In this document: positions 7,013-16,358 of the stretch, piece by piece
Layout of the letters: each line of letters opens with the position of its first letter
How positions within the stretch are numbered: position 1 is the first letter of the stretch
Translations under genes and position numbers: made by a program
The notes under the pieces: generated by a model
The model's database searches: none
What the model saw: the letters and a program-made list of their open reading frames with translations, nothing else
Told to the model about the DNA's origin: nothing
DNA from: Amoebophrya sp. AT5.2
Lineage: Eukaryota; Sar; Dinophyceae; Syndiniales; Amoebophryaceae
Length of the DNA: 22,667 bases
Assembly: GCA_005223375.1 (NCBI GenBank)
Contig: RXOD01004414.1
Span: forward strand, 1-22,667
Reading direction: 5' to 3'

Positions 7013-9892
7013 ATGGCAGTTGGTGACTGGACGTGTCCGGCCTGCAGCAACGTCGTCTATGGCGGCAAGGACCAGTGCAACCGGTGCAAGTTCGATCGTG
7101 TCGCTGCGGCGAAGTACGCCGATAAGGCCGTAGACTGGCTCTGTGCGGACGAGAAATGCAACGCGCGGAATTTCGCGCGGCGGGAAAACTGCTTCAAATG
7201 CAGCAAGCCGCGGCCCGCGGAGATTCGATCGCGATCGGCCAGTGGTGCCTTGGGCGCGGGCGAATCTCCGCGACAAAGTCCGCGACGCAGCCCGAAAGGG
7301 CACCTCTTGGTGGGCATCAACGGCATAAAGCCACTTTTAACCCAGAAAACGTCCCAGAAGACGTCGTCGGCCGCGACCCAAGTAAAAACCGCCCCCAGCA
7401 CGACGACACAAAGAACAAGAACGGCGATCACGAAGACGAACGGCAATGGGGCGGGGTTACTACTACTCCCCCGCTCTGTGTACCCGCTTCCGCATCTTCG
7501 TAAGAAGGAGCACAAGACATCAGGCGGGGAGGGGGTCGCTCAGATGTTGGTTGATAAACAGGCGGCAGGGGAGACGGGATTGGAACTAGCAGCTGTTATT
7601 GACATTGATGGGGATCAGAATGTGGGACGAGGTGTCGGAGTTGGTGATGGGGCAGAGGATCAGGGGGAGCAGGAGAGTGCTCCAGGTGATAAGCAAAAGC
7701 AGCACCTGGAACTGGGCGGGGAATCGCATCTGGAGGACGCGATGGCGACGTCCGTTCTCCAGGAGGGGGACATGGTCGTTGATGAGCTCATGCACGACGG
7801 GACCGACGTCATCAACGGGGATCTGTTGTCTTCCTCGGTGGGGATGGGGGAAGATAGGGACATGGTCGACGTCGTAGTGGAAGATGATATGTTTGCTGAG
7901 GACGAAAACGTGAACCTGCACCAGACTCCGCTGCACGACCGCGGCGAAATCGATTTATTGGGCAAGGACGAGGACCAAGACGCTTCTACACAGCATATGA
8001 TCCGCAATCCGTTTCTCACGTACTTGAAGTCGGAGGATGCCTTGGATGCGGTTCTGGACACGGTAGACGACACTCTGAATCTCTTCGAGGAGGGCGACGA
8101 GGAAGGCGGACTGGAAATCGAAACCCCCAACGCCGGTGGAAGCAAAAAGCTGCAGCAGCAAGAACTACTACAAGTTCCGACGCAGCGCACGAGCAAACAC
8201 GACAAAGATCAAGATGCAGGCGAGACGCAAATATACAAGAATCGCCGCGGCCACTACGGGTACGGCGACTGGGACTGCGAAAACTGCAACTACACGGTAT
8301 TCGGGTCCAAAAGCAAGTGCGAGAAGTGCGGGCGGAGAAAACCGCTGGCAGCCACCTTCAGCAACGCGGCGCAGAGATCACGGGACCAGCGGCGGGAGGG
8401 GGATTTTGACTGCTACATGTGCGGGGAGCTTGTGTTCGGCCGCCACGGTACGAGTACGACGTGCTTCAAGTGCAAGTTCGATAGACTCGATATGGAGGCG
8501 GAGATTCAGCGCTACAAGCAGGAGAGATTACAGCGCCACAAGCAGGAATTACAAGAACAAGCACGCAATTACGGGCAGATCGAAAGCCACCTCATGGTCC
8601 GCGGAGGTGGAGCAGGGGAGGGTGCAGGTGGAACCGGAAGGAGCTGGCAAAACAATGCGAACAATATCAGCGCCCCCAAAGATCCGGTCATTCCAACACA
8701 GAGATTGCGATCGGACGAATTATGCGTCGATGATTATCGCGACGAGAATGGCATGCTCGTCGCGACCCCATTCCGCCCCGGTGACTGGACGTGTCCCGCG
8801 TGCGGAATCAACGTTTTCATGAGCAAAAACAGCTGCTTCAAATGCGGTTACGATCGCTTGAAGCCCCTGACGCAGCAAAAGCTTACGACTACGGCTATGT
8901 GCAGAGAGAGACAGCTTCACTCTAGTAAGCTGGCAAAAGTTTGCGCGGCGGACTGGCCGTGCCCGGGTTGTGGGGTGATGGTGTTTGGCTCGAAAGACGC
9001 GTGCTTCAAGTGCGGCTACGATCGCACGAAACCGCAGGAACTGCACAGAAAACCGGACGACTGGGTCTGCGCAGCGTGTGGCAAACTCATTTTCGGGTCG
9101 AAGAACACAGACCAGTGCTTCAAATGCGGAGCGCGACGCGGTGCTGCGGTGCTGCCACTGCCGGCGTCGGGGGCAGGGGCGGCGCCCCCGAATGCCACCA
9201 GTGCAGCTACCAGTACCACCGCCGAAGCTCCGGTAGTGTCGCAGCGCACTGCGATGGGGGGGCCGGGCAAGGGCGGAAAGGCAGATGCGGCCGCTGCGTG
9301 GGCGGGCACCAGGGCGGGTAAAAGTACCAGGGGCGGGCAAAAGCACCGCGAGCCCGACTGGCCGTGTCCCAGTTGCGGTGCGACTGTGTTCGGTTCCAAA
9401 AACTCTTGCTTCAAATGCGGGTATGACAGGACGGCTAGTGGGAAAAACGGAGGAGGTGGAGGTGGTAGTAGCGGGGGGATGATGAAGACGCAGCAACAGG
9501 AAATAAACACCAGAAACACGGGCTCCACTCCTTCTCACAACGGGCTTGAAACACAGCTGCAGGCCCCACACGACTCGCAGCGGGCGCTTGTGACCGGCAG
9601 CACGGCGCCGTGGGCAGGGCGGGGAGGAGGGATGAATGCGAGTGCTATCGGCCGGACGGAAAATCAGAACTTGCGCGCGAGGTCACGTTCGCCGCGGCGC
9701 GGCCGCGGTGGCGGGGGGCCGGGTGGAGCTCCCGCGAAGGGTGGGGTTGCTGGAGGGAAAGGTGGAAGTAAGAGTAATGAGGTGAGGCCAGGAGACTGGG
9801 GATGTCCGAAGTGTGGAATGAACGTGTTTGCATCGAAGATGAGCTGCTTCGGTTGTGGATACAAGAGGAAGACAGCCACAGCCACAAGCTGA
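7013..9892 (+). CDS. Protein with nine RanBP2-type zinc fingers
   Basis: This 959-residue protein starts at the first ATG of the frame, two residues before the first finger, and ends at TGA. Nine W-x-C-x(2-4)-C...C-x2-C fingers begin near residues 4, 40, 418, 463, 589, 645, 681, 780 and 926. Most share the core V-F-x-S-K-x-x-C-F-K-C-G-[YF]-D-R. Finger 2 instead carries NFARRENCFKC, the form that in known family members (ZRANB2, FUS, RBM5) binds single-stranded RNA. Between fingers 2 and 3 lies an acidic, disordered region (about 170-400). Gly/Arg-rich linkers with SRSPRRGRGGG stand before finger 9, a motif typical of RNA-associated proteins. The role is probably RNA or protein binding in the nucleus; the target is unknown. 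Fingers 4 and 7 have extra residues before their third Cys. Confidence 0.88.
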   Translation: MAVGDWTCPACSNVVYGGKDQCNRCKFDRVAAAKYADKAVDWLCADEKCNARNFARRENCFKCSKPRPAEIRSRSASGALGAGESPRQSPRRSPKGHLLVGINGIKPLLTQKTSQKTSSAATQVKTAPSTTTQRTRTAITKTNGNGAGLLLLPRSVYPLPHLRKKEHKTSGGEGVAQMLVDKQAAGETGLELAAVIDIDGDQNVGRGVGVGDGAEDQGEQESAPGDKQKQHLELGGESHLEDAMATSVLQEGDMVVDELMHDGTDVINGDLLSSSVGMGEDRDMVDVVVEDDMFAEDENVNLHQTPLHDRGEIDLLGKDEDQDASTQHMIRNPFLTYLKSEDALDAVLDTVDDTLNLFEEGDEEGGLEIETPNAGGSKKLQQQELLQVPTQRTSKHDKDQDAGETQIYKNRRGHYGYGDWDCENCNYTVFGSKSKCEKCGRRKPLAATFSNAAQRSRDQRREGDFDCYMCGELVFGRHGTSTTCFKCKFDRLDMEAEIQRYKQERLQRHKQELQEQARNYGQIESHLMVRGGGAGEGAGGTGRSWQNNANNISAPKDPVIPTQRLRSDELCVDDYRDENGMLVATPFRPGDWTCPACGINVFMSKNSCFKCGYDRLKPLTQQKLTTTAMCRERQLHSSKLAKVCAADWPCPGCGVMVFGSKDACFKCGYDRTKPQELHRKPDDWVCAACGKLIFGSKNTDQCFKCGARRGAAVLPLPASGAGAAPPNATSAATSTTAEAPVVSQRTAMGGPGKGGKADAAAAWAGTRAGKSTRGGQKHREPDWPCPSCGATVFGSKNSCFKCGYDRTASGKNGGGGGGSSGGMMKTQQQEINTRNTGSTPSHNGLETQLQAPHDSQRALVTGSTAPWAGRGGGMNASAIGRTENQNLRARSRSPRRGRGGGGPGGAPAKGGVAGGKGGSKSNEVRPGDWGCPKCGMNVFASKMSCFGCGYKRKTATATS

Positions 9893-10018
9893 GGATCTTG
9901 AAGTCCGAGTGCGGCGCTTATTTTTGAGAGCCGGTACGGGTACCTGCTCTACCAAGTAGGAAAATTTGTATTTACTTTGATGTAGCTAGTACGGTTTCAT
10001 CGCACGGCACGGATTGCC

Positions 10019-10190
10019 ATGGAATACACATACCAAGAACTCCAAGCGCGACCTCAGGGACGCTCGGTGCGAAGCCGTGAACTATGAGGCCTAGGAGACG
10101 AATGAGCCTGAGAAGGTGGAGCTGGAGGTGGAGGTGCAAGTTACTTATGCATGGGAAGTTTCGAGACATCCGAATCGCGAAGCCAAATAA
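10019..10190 (+). CDS. Possible 5' exons of a small unrecognised gene (weak)
   Basis: An ATG at 10019 in good context (GCCATGG) opens MEYTYQELQARPQGRS and meets a stop at 10085. If a 28-nt GT-AG segment (10067-10094) is removed, the frame continues as ETNEPEKVELEVEVQVTYAW, which is charged and coding-like, to a stop at 10188-10190. The 28-nt intron would be very short, and no family is recognised. The continuation towards 10507 was not resolved. Confidence 0.2.
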
Positions 10191-10506
10191 ACGACTCTTG
10201 TCACATGGGAAAATCAAGATCAACAGCAGTTGTTTTGTAGCGAGAAAGCCTCACTACTTGTTTTATGTGCTTGGACGTGTAGCTGTAGTACGAGAAAAGT
10301 ATCAAGACGGCGTCATTTAACAATCTACAACGTCTTGTTAGTCTTTGTCATTGTCTTTGTCATGCACACGAAGATGTATCAACGCTTCGACTGCGAAAAA
10401 ACAGCTGCTCGTGCCGGAGTGCACACGCGCGGTGTAAACCTTCTACGAATATTATTGACGATGTCTTCCATGCTCATGCTCACTCTCATGCATACAATTC
10501 AGTCAG

Positions 10507-10816
10507 TGGAGTGCACAAGTAGAAAAGCTCCGTGCGGCCCAAGCTCTGTGTGCTGAGGGGACGGATGCAAACTGGTCGCCTTTCCGCCGCGGGATGCCGA
10601 TCGCTCATGACGGGATCCTTAACGCTGTACAAAAATCGCTGCAGTACGTCGAGTACCGCTTTTTATTTTTGCAGCGACGCCCCCCCGCCCGAGGTGGAAG
10701 AGAGACGTTTACAACAGATGCAGGTGACTACAACTCCCAAACAAGAAATAAGTTATGTCGCGCCCGAAGATGAACAAGACTTGAAGTTGAACTCGTTGGT
10801 TTATCGTTCGAGTTGA
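10507..10816 (+). CDS. Possible 3' exons of a small unrecognised gene (weak)
   Basis: After an acceptor-like TTCAGTCAG ending at 10506, one frame reads EKLRAAQALCAEGTDANW and then RRGMPIAHDGILNAVQKSL, strikingly coding-like. A GTACGT donor at 10644 and a strong acceptor (TTTTTATTTTTGCAG, ending 10674) bound a 31-nt segment. Its removal keeps the frame (phase 2) and continues as HDAPPPEVEERRLQQMQ and LKLNSLVYRSS to TGA at 10814-10816. I do not recognise the product. The alternative is that the acceptor belongs to a longer intron and the upstream frame is chance. Confidence 0.3.
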
Positions 10817-11045
10817 AGGTGGTGGTGGAACGAGAGATATTTACCCTTTGATGACGGTTTCGCTTGGCTTTCCTTTTCTTCGTCGCTGCGCAAAGTTGCC
10901 GCGTGTTGACCACTTTGCCTTCGGTAGTTTTCTGCTTGTTCAATCGCGATGAAGAACCAGTGAAGCAGTGAATAGGAATTTTGATTTTCTCTTCTACGCA
11001 AGAAAAATAAGAATCACGACATCACCAGAAGATTTCAGAAAAGAA

Positions 11046-14000
11046 ATGCTGCCTTTTTCGCGCCATGTCTTTCGCGATGAAGTTGCGGTTACGGAGGCGG
11101 AATTTTCGGCGTTGATGGCGACGAGTTTGCCCTATCTGGAACGTCGATTCTCGCACGTTGTGAGTGACGACGTGGAGGCGAAAGACGTCGTGGGCAGCGA
11201 CCACTCGTCCGGCGAGAGCGAAGGCGGAGAAGCCTCTGCAGAGGATGCCGTGGGGACGTGCAACGCTGACCGCGAAGAAGAGTCTGAATCTGTCGTGTCG
11301 ACGTTTGCAATTGCAGAAGTGGAGCGCTACGGTGACCAGCGCGACGACGCCGCCTCAGACCGTGTCGACCCAAATTTATCTTCTTATGACGTCGCAGCGC
11401 CGTCGCCAACTGACGAGCAGCACAGCCGGCAGCTGGACCAGACTGCGGATTTGCTCGCGCGGCTTGACAATTCTTTGGAACAACAGTACAAAAACAAAAT
11501 CCGCAACCTGGAGCAGCGCTACGAGTTTGAAATCGCAGAGTTGCGGAAGCAGATTGGCGGGGCAACGGGCAGGGATGGCGGTAGCAGTACGGCGGGCGGT
11601 TCGTGCACGACGACGCCAGCGTCTGGAAGTGGCGAGCGAGGGGCAGAGCATGGGCAGGGTAGCAGCAGTATGGGTGAGTTGAATCGGCTGCGGGGTCTCG
11701 TGCGAAGGCAAAGCGTGGCCATCATGAAGTGGAAGAAGCGCTATTCGCAGCTGTTAGCCAAAATACAACAGCAGGAGAGCGGGCGAGATCAACACGAGCC
11801 AGCTTCTACCTTCCGTCCACCTCCACCTTCATTGACGCCGGGGCCCTCGTGCCTTTCAGCGGACGGCGTAGGCGCTGGAGCAGCTGATACTGCCATCAAG
11901 AACGAAAAAGAAGAAGAAGATGAACCGCGTCCGCAGTCGCAGGTAGGCGGTACTAGCGGCCACAGGAACTCGCGCGAGCGCCCCGCGGTCGTTCCGTTTC
12001 TGGCCCAGCTTGAGCAGGTGGCCACTGCCGCGGAGGAGAAGTTGCTGCGAGGATCGTATTCTAAAAATTCTTCTCAGCTTGAGGAGGAGGTGCAGCATGA
12101 CGAGCACGAGCAGCACGAAGACGCGGCAGCTGGTCCTCCCCGCCGCCACGATCTGCGCGAAGCGGACCTCAGTGAACTCGTCGCAGAAGAAGCCAACGTG
12201 GGCACACCGTACAGCTGCGGCGGCGGAAGTTCGGCCTCTTCGGTGCTGAGCTACACCGTATCGGCGCCCGGATCGTGCGCGACGCCGTCCTCCTCCTCGT
12301 CTGGCAACCTCGTCTGGGCTTCCTCGTCGCGGTCCATCAAAAACTGCATCGTTCCGGTGCTGGATACTACGTCTGCGCGGAGCAACACCAGTGGGACGGC
12401 TGCACATCAAAACAAGCTGGACACAAATCAATTGCAGGCCCTCTTCCGGAAACGAAGGGAGACGTACCCGGACCGCGATGCCGTTGTGGCGGAGGCAACG
12501 AAAATGAAAAGGGCGCTCGCGGAAAAAGAGGCGCTGTTGCCAAAAACGTCGCCATCGATGATGTCCCTTGTTGGAGAACCAGGAAGCGATGTGGAAATAA
12601 CTGATCGAGCAGTTAGGAGTGGGCGTGACGAGGACAACGGCGATTCCAGCTGCACCCATTCGTGTTCTCTCGTGGTCCTGGGCGAGCAAGTGGTGCCCCC
12701 CGGGAGAGCAGAAGCAGAAGGGAACCTCAGCCATGCTGGACAGCAAGATGAACTTCTAGTACAAGAGACCGCCAAATTAGAGCGACTAGATTCGTCCGGC
12801 AACAGCTGTTCCTTCGTCGGGTCTGGCGGTCCTGCTGCAGCTCCTGTCTCGACCGTGACGACGCCACTCATCACGTCATCCAGTTGCAGCACGACTGCGA
12901 TGAGTCGCGGACGGCAGGAGTTGCTTCCGCCCGCGTGTTTGGCCGGCATCGGAGTTGGGGAGCGTGGGAGTTGCGAGGCCAATCATTCGCATGCAGAAGT
13001 ACAACTGCCGGGAACGAAGGCGCAGGAAGATGGTGGAGAAAATGCGTTTCCCTTCGATTGCAGACCTCCACTTGTTCCATCTGCTGATAAGGGAACAGTG
13101 CACCCAGCAGCGCTTGTTCCACTTGTGCCTTCCTCGAGTGGAAGTGGTACAGACACCAGCGCGGAGGCAGAAAATGCAGCGCTTTCTACGCACCTCATAC
13201 AGTTCACGACTGACGATGACAGCCGGAACGAGAACATTCCGGAATTCGAAATCGGACTCGCTGTCTATCCGCATCCGCCCGAGACACCGATAGACATGAC
13301 TAAAGCGGATGAAGAAATAAACTACGCCCGGAAAAATGCAAGGTTCGGAGGCAGCCGTGGAAGCGCGTCAACGTCAGACGACGTAAGCACCAGTGCTGGA
13401 CCGTCGCCAACTGAGGAGATCCTTGTATGTGCTCGTGGTCCTTCTCCTGTCGCGTCTGCGCCTCTACAACCTCCGAAACGGGTTGTGATCGATGAAGCAC
13501 AGAACAGTTACCGAGAGCCCAGCTGCAGCCCCAAGTTGCTTCTGAAGAACCGAGGCGGACCCGGACTCAGCGCCGCCAGTGGCGCTATACTGCGCGGCGC
13601 ATTGCATCGCGGCACCAGTGACGACACCGTGAGCGAAGAGGATTCCGTACTCTCGTCCGCGGGCAGTACTTCGCAACTCGAGGAGGGAAGCAGGTCTTGT
13701 AGAGTAGGCGAAGCCGATCTGCTGAACCTGAAACCACAAGACGAGAATGATGAAGGAGCAATAAACAGCGGTCTTCTAATATTGGAGCGGCCGCGACAGG
13801 ATTTTCATGGGCGTGCAGGTGACGATGCCAAGGAAGTAGACAAAGACAACTTGCCGGCCTCTGGGGATGTATCTCTAGAAGATTCGTCCCTGAATTTTTC
13901 GCGCGTGTCGAGCAAGACTACGAGTCTCCAGTCGAGTCCCGGAACGTTTGGCGCGGAGCACCAGCCGCCCCCTCGGCCTTTAGCGACGCCGGGACACGCA

Positions 14001-15614
14001 GTGCGCAACTTTGGCGCGAGCGCGTACGCTAGCACGAAATTCGAAACAGCCCCGGCTTCCGCGATATCGCCTGACGCAGAACTCTCTGCAGGAGGTTCTT
14101 CATCTGGTTCGGGTGCAGCTTCTAAGGCCGACGTTGGCTACGGCTTCTCGCACTCGAAGATAAACGGGACTGCTCCTTCATCTACTGCGAGTGAAGATAG
14201 CTCCATGGGCAAGCGTCTATTTTTTCAGAACCAGCCGATCGCGCCGATCATCATTCCTCCGATCTCGCCGTCCACTTCTTTCACCGGAAGCAAAACTGTA
14301 GACTCGCTGTCCCCCTGCTCGACGACCAGTGACAGCCGAACGGCCCTTGCTGGCTCCATATTGAAGAAAGAGCGGGATCTTCTGCGCGTCGCAGCAATGG
14401 GAATGGCCTCACCTCCTCCGAGCGCAGCGTCCTCGCTCGCATCTTCGTCTTCAGCGGCGCGCGTAAGTGTGAACGGTGGCGCAGCAGCAGCTTCCATTTC
14501 CAACTCATTCTCGTCCTCTGCTGGTTCACGCGATCTATTTAGCAAAGAGCCAGCAACCGGCAGCACTCCGTCGTCAAGCTTGACCGCAGCTGGTGCTTCG
14601 TGCGCAATCGGTGCCGCACGCGCCAGCCCTCCTGCACAGGGCGGCACTCCGACTTTCGAGCTAAAGTTGACAAAGCACAACTCCACGCCCACCTCAATTA
14701 CGCTCTCTTCTATCCCCAGTGGCAGGAGCTCGACGTCCACGCGGCCTGTGCTCGAACAAGCGCCGTCAGGCTCAGAAGATGGCGGCGATCTTGGAAAACA
14801 GTTGTTCCGGAGCGAGGCGTTGCGAGAAAATCAAAGTAGCCGACAAGCTCCTGCTTCTTTGTTGACACTCACAACTGACGCTGCAGCTTCTACCGGGGGG
14901 GCTGTGACTGGCGTGGTCAAAACGTGTGAGTTGCTTTCTGACGCATCGAAAACGAGCAGCACGTCTACACGGAGATCCTTTTCTGCCAACGATGATCAAG
15001 GTGGCGATCAGCACGACGTCGAGCACCAGCAGAATGTCGTGGAGTTGGACCAGCTTCCCATTCGTCGCGCGTCGCCGGTGCTGCTACCAGGCGACTCCTC
15101 AACGTACCGCGAGAAACGGAAGCAGTTCGTCCAAATTGTTCACGCCATCAGTCCGGTACCAGCACCAAGAGGTCTGTCTTCTCTTTCAAATGGCGTTGGA
15201 GCAGCAGGAGGGTCGGTCCCGTTCTTCGGCGGGAGGAGTGCTGGGGATCACAGCTCGTCGGCGTCCGCGTCCCCTTCGCCTATCATGCGGGGCGGCGAGC
15301 GCGCGGAGTTGTCTGCAGCCGCGTCGTCAGCGGCAGCAGGAGCGCAGTTGGGCCTACCTACGACGTCGGCGAAAAAGAATCTGCTCCCACCGACGCGCGG
15401 CGCGCCGAGTTTTTGTTCTGTTGACTCCAGCGCTCCGGGTACCAATTCGCAGGCGGAGACACTGATCAAGGGAGCAAGCGCGGGCGCAGCGGACACTGCC
15501 GCATCGGCTGCCTCAGCAGTTGCCTCAAGCGGCACAGTCAGATTGCGGCATTCGCAGCGCCACGCGCAGCAGGAAACCGACAGTCTGTTGGAAGCATTGC
15601 GAAACGGGTTATAG
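11046..15614 (+). CDS. Very long disordered protein with an N-terminal coiled coil, function unknown
   Basis: The frame is open from 10968, but the first ATG is at 11046 and follows an AG acceptor-like site, so I take that start (about 1,522 residues). The first 45 residues (MLPFSRHVFRDEVAVTEAEF onward) look folded. An acidic stretch follows, then a heptad-like helix at about 125-172 (DLLARLDNSLEQQYKNKIRN, then EQRYEFEIAELRKQI). A second basic helix is at about 209-250 (MGELNRLRGLVRRQSVAIMK onward). The remaining 1,250 or so residues are Ser/Ala/Gly/Thr/Glu-rich and disordered, with short islands such as HDLREADLSELVAEEANVG. The end, QQETDSLLEALRNGL, could form a short helix. No catalytic motif or membrane segment is seen. 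It may be a scaffold or cytoskeletal protein, but this rests only on the coiled coil. Confidence 0.75.
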   Translation: MLPFSRHVFRDEVAVTEAEFSALMATSLPYLERRFSHVVSDDVEAKDVVGSDHSSGESEGGEASAEDAVGTCNADREEESESVVSTFAIAEVERYGDQRDDAASDRVDPNLSSYDVAAPSPTDEQHSRQLDQTADLLARLDNSLEQQYKNKIRNLEQRYEFEIAELRKQIGGATGRDGGSSTAGGSCTTTPASGSGERGAEHGQGSSSMGELNRLRGLVRRQSVAIMKWKKRYSQLLAKIQQQESGRDQHEPASTFRPPPPSLTPGPSCLSADGVGAGAADTAIKNEKEEEDEPRPQSQVGGTSGHRNSRERPAVVPFLAQLEQVATAAEEKLLRGSYSKNSSQLEEEVQHDEHEQHEDAAAGPPRRHDLREADLSELVAEEANVGTPYSCGGGSSASSVLSYTVSAPGSCATPSSSSSGNLVWASSSRSIKNCIVPVLDTTSARSNTSGTAAHQNKLDTNQLQALFRKRRETYPDRDAVVAEATKMKRALAEKEALLPKTSPSMMSLVGEPGSDVEITDRAVRSGRDEDNGDSSCTHSCSLVVLGEQVVPPGRAEAEGNLSHAGQQDELLVQETAKLERLDSSGNSCSFVGSGGPAAAPVSTVTTPLITSSSCSTTAMSRGRQELLPPACLAGIGVGERGSCEANHSHAEVQLPGTKAQEDGGENAFPFDCRPPLVPSADKGTVHPAALVPLVPSSSGSGTDTSAEAENAALSTHLIQFTTDDDSRNENIPEFEIGLAVYPHPPETPIDMTKADEEINYARKNARFGGSRGSASTSDDVSTSAGPSPTEEILVCARGPSPVASAPLQPPKRVVIDEAQNSYREPSCSPKLLLKNRGGPGLSAASGAILRGALHRGTSDDTVSEEDSVLSSAGSTSQLEEGSRSCRVGEADLLNLKPQDENDEGAINSGLLILERPRQDFHGRAGDDAKEVDKDNLPASGDVSLEDSSLNFSRVSSKTTSLQSSPGTFGAEHQPPPRPLATPGHAVRNFGASAYASTKFETAPASAISPDAELSAGGSSSGSGAASKADVGYGFSHSKINGTAPSSTASEDSSMGKRLFFQNQPIAPIIIPPISPSTSFTGSKTVDSLSPCSTTSDSRTALAGSILKKERDLLRVAAMGMASPPPSAASSLASSSSAARVSVNGGAAAASISNSFSSSAGSRDLFSKEPATGSTPSSSLTAAGASCAIGAARASPPAQGGTPTFELKLTKHNSTPTSITLSSIPSGRSSTSTRPVLEQAPSGSEDGGDLGKQLFRSEALRENQSSRQAPASLLTLTTDAAASTGGAVTGVVKTCELLSDASKTSSTSTRRSFSANDDQGGDQHDVEHQQNVVELDQLPIRRASPVLLPGDSSTYREKRKQFVQIVHAISPVPAPRGLSSLSNGVGAAGGSVPFFGGRSAGDHSSSASASPSPIMRGGERAELSAAASSAAAGAQLGLPTTSAKKNLLPPTRGAPSFCSVDSSAPGTNSQAETLIKGASAGAADTAASAASAVASSGTVRLRHSQRHAQQETDSLLEALRNGL

Positions 15615-15715
15615 CGAAATCGGATGGAAAAAAAAAATGAAAATGGTAGAGAAAAGTCTACTTCGCGTTGCACCACTTTCTTACGTTTTGCATTTGCCTC
15701 CCGTTATCTTTCAAG

Positions 15716-16072
15716 ATGTTCACTGTTCAGCAAATTTCTTTGGTCGACACAATCGCGATCGACGTGGATCGTCTTGATCTTGTTCCGATTCACTGGTCAA
15801 CTTGGGTCCGCTCGTTGTAGGAGCCTGTCGTCGTTTATTCGGTTCGAGCAAATTCCGTTCTTCATCGACTTACAAGCAGGTAGGGCGCCAAGAACAAGTC
15901 TCGTGTTCTTCATGAAAACAAAAATGTAGAAGATGAACAATTTGTATTTGCCACAACCATTTCTTCTATGGCTATCTCAGGAGCCGGACTTGAACTGGAT
16001 GTGATAGGACTCGTTCGAATTGTAATTGAAGAGCAACGGAACTACTGCAACGCTAGATTCGATGACGAGTGA
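15716..16072 (+). CDS. Possible small two-exon gene, product unknown (weak)
   Basis: The ATG at 15716 starts MFTVQQISLVDTIAIDVDRL and then DLVPIHWSTW. Two in-frame TAGs follow (15818 and 15881). The same frame is then open for about 63 codons, with a coding-like end (GLELDVIGLVRIVIEEQRNY) to TGA at 16070-16072. A 78-nt GT-AG segment (15806-15883, phase 0) would remove both stops and give a product of about 93 residues. The donor GTCCGC is weak, and other frames here are also open by chance. No family is recognised. Confidence 0.25.
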
Positions 16073-16238
16073 ACTACTGCTACTACAGCCAACGCGCGTT
16101 CCGGTACTCTTCTAGAAAATCAGGTCGTTTTTTTTTCCTGCAATTTTTTGCTCGCAGACCATCCTATTCTATGAATACGGCGTCATACTAATAAATACAC
16201 TTAACCTGCTGAAGTAGCAGTAGCACCTGAAGTAGAAA

Positions 16239-16248
16239 GAAGTACTTC
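16239..16248. repeat. Perfect 10-bp palindrome GAAGTACTTC
   Basis: The sequence is self-complementary and lies in a GTAG/CTGAAGTAG-rich part of the spacer. A site this short can occur by chance. Confidence 0.6.
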
Positions 16249-16350
16249 ATCTAGCGCTATTGATCCGGTTGTTCAAGTTCTCCTCTGCGTCTTTCAGTTT
16301 CATTTTTCACTTCGAGATCCTGACCCTATCTTCCACCACTTTCTTGTTAC

Positions 16351-16358
16351 TATAAATA
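16351..16358 (+). promoter_or_regulatory. TATA-like motif upstream of the 1,779-residue ORF
   Basis: TATAAATA lies about 47 nt before the ATG at 16405. If used as a TATA box it would give a very short 5' UTR. Core dinoflagellates are reported to lack conventional TATA boxes, so it may be a coincidence in AT-rich DNA. Confidence 0.25.

Larger units (their letters stand above)
9893..11045. other. Spacer with coding-like fragments
   Basis: About 1.15 kb between the zinc-finger gene and the next large ORF. Most is AT-leaning and featureless, but two stretches (10019-10190 and 10507-10816) read like exons and are listed separately. The 200 nt before 11046 contain a T-rich tract, and an AG at 11037-11038 lies 8 nt before the ATG. 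That AG could be a cis- or trans-splice acceptor for the downstream gene. Confidence 0.5.

Noticed and set aside
8720..9571. 283-codon minus-strand ORF
   Set aside because: It mirrors the zinc-finger repeats. Its repeated motifs are antisense images of the fingers.
11856..12746. 296-codon minus-strand ORF
   Set aside because: It is antisense to the coiled-coil/disordered gene, with Arg/Ser-rich shadow composition.
15818..15883. TAG reassigned to an amino acid
   Set aside because: TAG ends the neighbouring large ORF at 15612-15614, and no recognised gene contains an in-frame TAG. An intron or noncoding DNA explains it better.
15624..15929. 101-codon + ORF overlapping the candidate small gene
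   Set aside because: It starts within an A-rich run right after the preceding stop and reads as Phe/Ser/Arg-rich noise. It shows how easily frames stay open here.
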